A DNA stretch of 64,000 bases from Pseudomonas jessenii (GTDB lineage: Bacteria > Pseudomonadota > Gammaproteobacteria > Pseudomonadales > Pseudomonadaceae): contig NZ_NIWT01000004.1 in NCBI RefSeq assembly GCF_002236115.1, positions 715,325 to 779,324 of the forward strand. Direction: 5' to 3'. Under the pieces are notes generated by a model. The model saw only the letters and a program-made list of their open reading frames with translations, was not told where the DNA came from and ran no database searches. Made by a program: the position numbers and the translations under genes. Positions 58,342-64,000 of this stretch are shown here, one piece after another; the stretch's first letter is position 1, and each line of letters starts with the position of its first letter.

Positions 58342-58815
58342 TCAGGCCTTGTTCAGTGCCTGAGCAGCCGCCAGAACCGCATCAACATGCCCTGGCACCT
58401 TCACGCCGCGCCATTCCTGACGCAGTACGCTATCCTTGTCGATCAGGAACGTGCTGCGATCCACGCCCATGTATTCCTTGCCGTAGAGCTTTTTCAGCTT
58501 GATCACGTCGAACAGTTGACAGATGGCTTCGTCCTTGTCGCTGATCAGCTCAAAGGGGAATTCCTGTTTGCACTTGAAGTTCTCGTGGGATTTGAGGCTG
58601 TCGCGAGACACGCCGAACACTTCGGTATTGGCGGCCTTGAACGCAGCGTATTGATCACGAAAGCCCTGCCCCTCGGTCGTGCAGCCCGGGGTGCTGTCCT
58701 TGGGGTAGAAGTAGATCACTACCTGCTTGCCTTTCAGGCCGGCGAGGCTGACGGTTTGCCCGCTGGTGGCGGGGGCTTCGAAATCGGCAACCGGTTGGTC
58801 GATGGCAACGGCCAT
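58342..58815 (-). CDS. bcp: Thiol peroxidase Bcp (PrxQ-type peroxiredoxin)
   Basis: A 157-residue peroxiredoxin. Peroxidatic Cys45 lies in PKDSTPGCTTEGQGF. The position five residues on, which is the resolving Cys in E. coli Bcp, is Gln here; other Cys residues are at 82 and 99. It reduces H2O2 and organic peroxides using thioredoxin-like donors. It is encoded 10 bases after gcvR. Confidence 0.94.
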   Translation of the reverse strand: MAVAIDQPVADFEAPATSGQTVSLAGLKGKQVVIYFYPKDSTPGCTTEGQGFRDQYAAFKAANTEVFGVSRDSLKSHENFKCKQEFPFELISDKDEAICQLFDVIKLKKLYGKEYMGVDRSTFLIDKDSVLRQEWRGVKVPGHVDAVLAAAQALNKA

Positions 58816-58825
58816 GAAAGCTTCC

Positions 58826-59386
58826 TTACATTGGGTTCTGTGGGCGCCAGGGTTCGATCAGGGCATCGAGGTTCAGCGCGTCGGCAAAATCCAGGAACTG
58901 ATCGCGCAGCCAGCTGATTTGCACGCCGGCCGGCAAGGTCACGGTAAACGTGGCGTTGAGCATGGTGCCGCCGGTCTGCGGAGCCTGATAAGTGTCGCAG
59001 GTGAGGTTTTCCAGCTCGACATTGTGGTCCATGAAGAACTGGCACAGCTCGTTGATGATGTCCGAGCGGTAGGCCGAGCTGACATAAGCGACGTACGGCA
59101 GGGCCTGAGGGCGGTTTTCCAGGGCCGCGCTGCGCACCACGTTGACCGTGAACGCATGCCGCTTGGCCAATACTGGCAGGCTGCCTTCCAGGCGTGCCAG
59201 GGCATCCCAGCTACCGGAGATTTCCAGCACCAGGGCACTGCATTCGCCATGGCGGGTCAGGCGAGAGGTGACAACGGCGCAGCGGTTTTCATGGCTGGCG
59301 CGGCACAGGACGTTGGTCAGCTCCATGGGGTTGGCGCCGAGGGCACTGATAACAAGGAATTGTTCGCGAACTGTGGGGGTGGACAT
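58826..59386 (-). CDS. gcvR: Glycine cleavage system regulator GcvR
   Basis: A 186-residue protein of two ACT domains (first LVISALGANPMELTNVLCRA; second VAYVSSAYRSDIINELCQFF). GcvR homologues modulate GcvA, while in Pseudomonas the same locus carries this gene next to bcp and dapA. It probably senses an amino acid. It starts at ATG 59386 with TAGGAATGCTGC upstream. Confidence 0.9.
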   Translation of the reverse strand: MSTPTVREQFLVISALGANPMELTNVLCRASHENRCAVVTSRLTRHGECSALVLEISGSWDALARLEGSLPVLAKRHAFTVNVVRSAALENRPQALPYVAYVSSAYRSDIINELCQFFMDHNVELENLTCDTYQAPQTGGTMLNATFTVTLPAGVQISWLRDQFLDFADALNLDALIEPWRPQNPM

Positions 59387-59714
59387 GCAGCATTCCTAAA
59401 GCGATGAGCGGTCGGTACGTCCAGAGGGCGTTTTGCCGGGAGCGAGCCTGCGGATGCGAATTCAGTAAACCCCAAGCGGCAGGTCGCGACGTGCTCCGGC
59501 AGGGCGGGAGCGAGAGGCGGCAACGCTGGATCAGGGCTTGTGATGCCGTAAATGGAGGCTGAAACCCGACGCGCGAGCTTGTCTGTACCGATCAAAGTCT
59601 GAAGGGTAGCGAAAACCGGCGCCAAGGGGAATGGCGGCAGCACAGTACTTCGCTTGTGCAAGCATCTTGGCGCCAGTACCATTACGGCTCTCTTTTTCCG
59701 GCAGGAGCGGTTTC
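59387..59714. other. Divergent intergenic region gcvR / dapA
   Basis: No gene or strong hairpin is evident. It must hold both divergent promoters, but I cannot pick out convincing -35/-10 pairs. Confidence 0.4.
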
Positions 59715-60593
59715 ATGATTGCGGGCAGTATGGTGGCACTGGTCACACCCATGGATGCACAGGGGCGTCTTGACTGGGACAGCCTCAGCAAACTCGTGGA
59801 CTTCCACCTTGAAAACGGCACCCATGCCATTGTCGCCGTCGGCACCACCGGCGAGTCGGCAACGCTTGATGTAGACGAACACATTGCCGTCATCAAGGCC
59901 GTGGTCAAGCAGGTCAACGGTCGCATTCCGGTCATTGCCGGTACCGGCGCCAACTCGACCCGCGAAGCCGTCGAATTGACCCGTAATGCCAAGGAAGCCG
60001 GCGCCGATGCCTGCCTGCTGGTAGTGCCGTACTACAACAAGCCGACCCAGGAAGGCCTGTACCTGCACTTCAAGCACATCGCCGAATCGGTCGACATCCC
60101 GCAGATTCTCTATAACGTTCCCGGCCGCACCTCCTGCGACATGCAGGCCGAAACCGTGATCCGCCTGTCCACCGTGCCGAACATCATCGGTATCAAGGAA
60201 GCGACCGGCGACCTCAAGCGCGCCAAGGCCATCCTCGACGGCGTAAGCAAGGACTTCATCGTCCTTTCCGGCGATGATCCGACCGCGGTCGAGCTGATCC
60301 TGATGGGCGGCAAGGGCAACATTTCCGTTACCGCCAACGTCGCGCCGCGTGAAATGGCCGATCTGTGCGAGGCCGCCCTCAAGGGGGATGCCGAGACTGC
60401 ACGGGCAATCAACGAAAAACTGATGCCGCTGCACAAGGACCTGTTCATCGAAGCCAACCCGATTCCGGTGAAGTGGGCTTTGGTTGAAATGGGCCTGATG
60501 CACGAAGGCATTCGCCTGCCGTTGACCTGGCTGAGCGCACCTTGTCACGAAACGCTGCGCACGGCCCTGCGCCAGTGCGGCGTCCTGGTTTAA
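59715..60593 (+). CDS. dapA: 4-hydroxy-tetrahydrodipicolinate synthase
   Basis: A 292-residue DapA. The GTTGESATL loop (Thr44, Thr45), active-site Tyr in LYNVPGRTSCD and Schiff-base Lys in GIKEATGD are all present. It condenses pyruvate with aspartate semialdehyde in lysine and diaminopimelate synthesis. The ATG at 59715 is chosen by the ribosome-binding site GCAGGAGCGG. It heads the operon dapA-bamC-MBL-purC, with bamC 17 bases on. Confidence 0.97.
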   Translation: MIAGSMVALVTPMDAQGRLDWDSLSKLVDFHLENGTHAIVAVGTTGESATLDVDEHIAVIKAVVKQVNGRIPVIAGTGANSTREAVELTRNAKEAGADACLLVVPYYNKPTQEGLYLHFKHIAESVDIPQILYNVPGRTSCDMQAETVIRLSTVPNIIGIKEATGDLKRAKAILDGVSKDFIVLSGDDPTAVELILMGGKGNISVTANVAPREMADLCEAALKGDAETARAINEKLMPLHKDLFIEANPIPVKWALVEMGLMHEGIRLPLTWLSAPCHETLRTALRQCGVLV

Positions 60594-60610
60594 TTGAGGA
60601 AGTACAACGC

Positions 60611-61726
60611 ATGAAGCGAATGGCCGGACTTTCCGCACTTGCCTTGATTATCTCCAGCACCAGTGGCTGTGGATGGATCTGGGGCCCGGAAGGTTATTTC
60701 CGTGACCGTGGTAGCGATTACCTGGAAGCGCAACAGACTGCACCGATGCAAATGCCACCGGATGTCCGTACCGCCAAGCGTCTGGATCCGCTGTTGCCGA
60801 TCCCGCGCAACGTGGCCGATGACACCGCCAAGGGCGAATACATCGTTCCTCGGCCGCAGCCGCTGACCGCGGGTGCTGACGCCGGTGCCTACTCCCTGCA
60901 GAAGAGCGGCGGCTCCAGCTCCATCCTGGCGCAGAATCCGCCGGCTGAAGTCTGGCCCGTGGCCGTTCAGTTCTTCCAGGACAACGGTTTCCGTCTGGAT
61001 GAACAGCGTCCGCAAACCGGTGAATTCACCACGACCTGGCAGCATTCCGATGAACTGTCTGCGGCCATGGCCAAGCGCCTGAGCGCGGCCGGCGTCAGCA
61101 CGGACAGCGAAACCCGCGTGCGGGTGCGCATCGAGCCGGGCGTGCAGCGCAATACCAGTGAAGTCTATGTGGTCAGCGCCGAGCGTCCCGCCGGCAGCAC
61201 CGCCGACGTGGCCTTCACCAACCGTTCGGTCAACACTGGCCTGGACGCTGCACTGGTCGACGACATGCTCGCGAGCATGAGCCGTATCTCCGAGAAGGGC
61301 GGTTCGGTTTCCATGCTGGCTTCGCGTGATTTCGACGCGCCAAGTCGTGTCAGCCTGAGTGAAGACGGCAGCGGTAACCCTGTGCTGAACGTCGGTACCG
61401 ACCTGGATCGTGCCTGGTCGAGCGTCGGTCGTGCGCTGGAACAAGGCGAATGGCGTGTTGAAGACATCAACCGCAGCCTGGGCCTGTACTACATCAACCT
61501 GGCCGAAAAAGCCGAGAGCAAAGACGACAAGCCAGGCTTCTTCAGCAGCCTGTTCGGCAGCGCGCCGAGCAAGGAAGAGCTTGAGGCCCGCGCCGAGCGT
61601 TATCAGGTTCGCCTGAGCAAGGTTGGCGAGAACGTCCAGGTCACCGTAGAGAAAAACATCAACACCGTGGCGCCGGCCGATGTGGCGCGTAAAGTGTTGA
61701 GCAAGATTCAGGACAACCTGGGCTGA
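60611..61726 (+). CDS. bamC: Outer-membrane protein assembly lipoprotein BamC
   Basis: A 371-residue lipoprotein. The signal MKRMAGLSALALIISSTSGC has lipobox SGC. The mature N-terminus (WGPEGYFRDRGSDYLEAQQT) is the extended segment that contacts BamD, followed by two helix-grip domains. It is part of the BAM complex. The dapA-bamC (nlpB) pairing is conserved in gamma-proteobacteria. Confidence 0.95.
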   Translation: MKRMAGLSALALIISSTSGCGWIWGPEGYFRDRGSDYLEAQQTAPMQMPPDVRTAKRLDPLLPIPRNVADDTAKGEYIVPRPQPLTAGADAGAYSLQKSGGSSSILAQNPPAEVWPVAVQFFQDNGFRLDEQRPQTGEFTTTWQHSDELSAAMAKRLSAAGVSTDSETRVRVRIEPGVQRNTSEVYVVSAERPAGSTADVAFTNRSVNTGLDAALVDDMLASMSRISEKGGSVSMLASRDFDAPSRVSLSEDGSGNPVLNVGTDLDRAWSSVGRALEQGEWRVEDINRSLGLYYINLAEKAESKDDKPGFFSSLFGSAPSKEELEARAERYQVRLSKVGENVQVTVEKNINTVAPADVARKVLSKIQDNLG

Positions 61727-61730
61727 TCCT

Positions 61731-62489
61731 ATGCGTTTTGCCGTTCTCGGCAGCGGTAGTCAAGGGAACGGCACGCTGATAGCCAGCGCTGATACGTACG
61801 TATTGGTGGATTGTGGTTTTTCCCTGCGGGAAACCGAAAAACGCCTGCTGCGCCTGGGTGTGAACCCTGCGCAGCTGAGCGCGATACTCGTGACCCACGA
61901 ACATGCCGACCACGTGCATGGCGTGGGTTTGCTGTCTCGGCGCTACAATCTGCCTGTCTACCTCAGTCGCGGGACCTTGCGCGGGATGCGCAAACCTATT
62001 GAGCCCGCAGGCTTTCTGGCCGGCGGCGATCAACTGCAAATCGGCGACTTGAGCATCGGTGTCATTGCCGTGGCCCACGATGCACAAGAACCGACGCAAT
62101 ATGTTTTCAGTGACGGTTTACGGCGCTTCGGCCTGTTGACCGACCTGGGCTCGTATTGTGACAAGGTGCTGGACGGCTATCGAGACCTCGATGCGTTGAT
62201 GATCGAGTCCAATCACTGTCGTGACATGCTGGCTCGCGGTCATTACCCGTACTTTCTCAAGCAGCGGGTAGGCGGTGAACTGGGGCATTTGAATAACCAC
62301 CAGGCGGCATTCCTGGTGGCCGAGCTGGGCTGGAAAGACCTGCAACACCTGGTCCTGGCCCATCTGAGCAGCAAGAACAACCTGCCGCGGCTGGCCCGGC
62401 AATGTTTTGTCGACACCCTTGGGTGCGACCCGGACTGGCTGCAATTGGCCGATCAAGATTCAGGGCTCGACTGGCGACATATCGCCTAG
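61731..62489 (+). CDS. MBL fold metallo-hydrolase
   Basis: A 252-residue metallo-beta-lactamase-fold protein with MRFAVLGSGSQGNGTLIASA and the zinc motif HEHADH (56-61). It resembles the YycJ/PhnP-like group of small phosphodiesterases or nucleases. The substrate is unknown. It is 4 bases after bamC and 28 bases before purC. Confidence 0.9.
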   Translation: MRFAVLGSGSQGNGTLIASADTYVLVDCGFSLRETEKRLLRLGVNPAQLSAILVTHEHADHVHGVGLLSRRYNLPVYLSRGTLRGMRKPIEPAGFLAGGDQLQIGDLSIGVIAVAHDAQEPTQYVFSDGLRRFGLLTDLGSYCDKVLDGYRDLDALMIESNHCRDMLARGHYPYFLKQRVGGELGHLNNHQAAFLVAELGWKDLQHLVLAHLSSKNNLPRLARQCFVDTLGCDPDWLQLADQDSGLDWRHIA

Positions 62490-62517
62490 CCCATCTACTT
62501 AGCAAGCGGAGCCCATC

Positions 62518-63231
62518 ATGGAAAAACGTGAAGAACTCTACCGCGGCAAAGCCAAGTCGGTTTACAAGACCGACGACGCTAACCGCTTGATCCTGCTGTT
62601 TCGTAACGACACCTCGGCGTTCGACGGCAAGCGCATCGAGCAGCTCGACCGCAAAGGCATGGTGAACAACAAGTTCAACGCCTTCATCATGCAGAAGCTC
62701 GAAGCGGCCGGCGTGCCGACCCAATTCGACAAATTGCTGGGCGACAACGAATGCCTGGTGAAGAAGCTCGACATGATCCCGGTCGAATGCGTCGTGCGTA
62801 ACTACGCCGCCGGCAGCCTGGTCAAGCGTCTGGGTGTCGAAGAGGGCATGAAGCTCAACCCTTACACCTTCGAACTGTTCCTGAAGGACGACGCCAAGGG
62901 CGACCCGTTCATCAACGAATCCCACGTCGTGGCCTTTGGTTGGGGCACCGCCGAGCAACTGGTGCGCATGAAAGAGCTGTCGCTCAAGGTCAACGAAGTC
63001 CTGAGCAAACTGTTCGACGACGCCGGCCTGCTGCTGGTCGACTTCAAACTGGAGTTCGGCGTGTTCCACGATGGCTCCATCGTGCTGGGCGACGAATTCA
63101 GCCCGGACGGCTGCCGTCTGTGGGACAAGGCCACCGGCAAGAAAATGGACAAGGACCGCTTCCGTCAGGGCCTCGGTGACGTCATCGAAGCCTATGAAGA
63201 AGTCGCCAATCGCCTGGGCGTACCGCTTTAA
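62518..63231 (+). CDS. purC: Phosphoribosylaminoimidazole-succinocarboxamide synthase
   Basis: A 237-residue SAICAR synthetase with YRGKAKSVYKTDDANRLIL, VRNYAAGSLVKRLGVEEGM and LVDFKLEFGVFHDGSIVLGD typical of PurC. It joins CAIR and aspartate with ATP in purine synthesis. GCAAGCGGAGCCCATC precedes the ATG. It ends the dapA operon. Confidence 0.97.
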   Translation: MEKREELYRGKAKSVYKTDDANRLILLFRNDTSAFDGKRIEQLDRKGMVNNKFNAFIMQKLEAAGVPTQFDKLLGDNECLVKKLDMIPVECVVRNYAAGSLVKRLGVEEGMKLNPYTFELFLKDDAKGDPFINESHVVAFGWGTAEQLVRMKELSLKVNEVLSKLFDDAGLLLVDFKLEFGVFHDGSIVLGDEFSPDGCRLWDKATGKKMDKDRFRQGLGDVIEAYEEVANRLGVPL

Positions 63232-63275
63232 CCGACGCAAGCATCTGATAGCACAGAAATATTTCGCTTAGGGGG

Positions 63276-63304
63276 TTCGCTTCCTGCGAAAGTGTTGTTA
63301 TGAT
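63276..63304 (+). promoter_or_regulatory. Promoter of tRNA-Ser
   Basis: TTCGCT, a 17-base spacer and TATGAT, followed by a GC-rich discriminator (GCGCGCCG), 10 bases before the tRNA 5' end. Confidence 0.6.
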
Positions 63305-63314
63305 GCGCGCCGTT

Positions 63315-63404
63315 GGAGAGATGCCAGAGTGGCCGAATGGGACGGATTCGAAATCCGTTGTACCTTCACCGGTACCTAGGGTTCGAATCCCTATCTCTCC
63401 GCCA
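63315..63404 (+). tRNA. tRNA-Ser(CGA)
   Basis: A 90-base class II tRNA with a long variable arm and encoded CCA. The acceptor GGAGAGA pairs with TCTCTCC. The T arm contains GGTTCGAATCC. The anticodon loop TTCGAAA gives CGA, reading UCG. Confidence 0.95.
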
Positions 63405-63419
63405 TTATTGAACAAGACG

Positions 63420-63460
63420 AAGCCCCTGAAGTGGTTAAACATTTCAGGGGCTTTTTCGTT
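63420..63460 (+). terminator. Terminator after tRNA-Ser
   Basis: AGCCCCTGAA and TTCAGGGGCT arms around a 14-base loop, followed by TTTT. Confidence 0.93.
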
Positions 63461-63702
63461 TCTGTCGTATTGGTCGGGGAGGGCATTTCGTGTCCCGGCA
63501 TTTTTGATGTGATGCTCGTCATGCTCTTGGGATCCCCTGGGTATCCATTTGCCGTAGGGCTTTCTCACCATTGTTGTATCTATATGTCCAGGTGATGTGG
63601 TTTGGGTTCGTTGCTACCCCAGTGCTTTATATAGATGCTGGAGGTTCTCATGGTGGCGGCCCGGGTGCTTTGGCAAGGAAGAAGAATTTTCAGGTGGGGG
63701 GG

Positions 63703-63730
63703 TTGACCTCGGATTTTAATGCTGTACTAT
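63703..63730 (+). promoter_or_regulatory. rRNA operon promoter P1
   Basis: TTGACC, a 16-base spacer and TACTAT, with a GC-rich discriminator (CGCCTCCCGC) right after it, the signature of a stringently controlled rRNA promoter. Confidence 0.85.
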
Positions 63731-63810
63731 TCGCCTCCCGCTAACGAGCAGTTTGATGTGGCTCTTGGTTTAAGTAGTTGATTTTGTTGAAAAATCAGAA
63801 ACTTTTAAGG

Positions 63811-63839
63811 TTGCAAATTGAAAAGATGCGCTGTAAGAT
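63811..63839 (+). promoter_or_regulatory. Candidate rRNA operon promoter P2
   Basis: TTGCAA, a 17-base spacer and TAAGAT, followed by GCGCACC, about 108 bases downstream of P1. Confidence 0.55.
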
Positions 63840-64000
63840 GCGCACCTCGGTTGAGACGAAAGATCTTAACCAGCCGCTCTTTAACAACTGAATCAAGCAA
63901 TTCGTGTGGGTGCTTGTGGAGTCAGACTGCTAGTCAGCAGATTATCAGCATCACAAGTTACTCCGCGAGAAATCAAAGATGTAACCAACGATTGCTGAGC
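63840..64000 (+). other. rRNA operon leader with boxA
   Basis: The antitermination boxA GCTCTTTAACA is at 63876-63886. The rest, to TTGCTGAGC at the window end, resembles the sequence immediately before Pseudomonas 16S genes. The 16S gene itself begins outside the window. The 240 bases between the tRNA-Ser terminator and P1 hold nothing I recognise. Confidence 0.85.

Overview
The window is Pseudomonas chromosome, most likely the P. fluorescens group. The gene content, GC-rich codon use and pervasive REP-type inverted repeats (GTGGGAGCGAGC...) all fit. Two blocks keep a gene order I recall from the P. aeruginosa chromosome: ung-tctABC-opdH-tctDE-ygfZ-sdhE-nadB-algU-mucAB-mucD, and bepA-tusA-perM-bcp-gcvR-dapA-bamC-purC-tRNA-Ser. 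The recalled synteny is from memory, not computed.

Layout. 0-15.5 kb holds accessory metabolism and regulation: a PfpI protein; a dihydrodipicolinate-synthase-like/class II aldolase pair with a divergent XRE-cupin regulator; a SIR2-like DUF4917 protein; a LysR-CaiB-HMG-CoA lyase-MFS cluster; a small multidrug-type DMT transporter with a divergent LysR; a ParE/RHH toxin-antitoxin pair; a LysE exporter; a PAS-GAF-GGDEF cyclase; and stress-type small proteins. 15.9-21.2 kb is a less GC-rich accessory stretch: a stand-alone HsdR-N nuclease, tam, a 38-residue membrane protein, an orphan HicB, a small protein behind a strongly structured leader, and a Fic protein. 21.5-25.4 kb holds tRNA-Gly, phaG, rsuA, a CWC protein and a dCache-GGDEF cyclase.

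25.6-35.6 kb is a complete guanidine-utilisation operon on the minus strand. A guanidine-I (ykkC) riboswitch precedes an ABC transporter, two DUF1989 proteins (carboxyguanidine deiminase subunits), a biotin-dependent carboxylase of the urea/guanidine family, and allophanate hydrolase. The carboxylase gene carries a REP doublet in frame inside its coding sequence.

35.8-49.3 kb holds two Tyr-rich lipoproteins, an HIBYL-CoA-hydrolase-like protein, ung, a tricarboxylate uptake system with its two-component regulator (three 11-bp direct repeats lie in the divergent promoter), an HDOD protein, ygfZ, sdhE and ygfX. 49.3-55.3 kb holds nadB and the envelope-stress operon algU-mucA-mucB-mucD, with no mucC. 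55.3-63.4 kb is housekeeping: bepA, tusA, perM, bcp, gcvR and the dapA-bamC-MBL-purC operon, then tRNA-Ser(CGA). The window ends inside the leader of an rRNA operon, with tandem promoters and boxA, just before the expected 16S gene.
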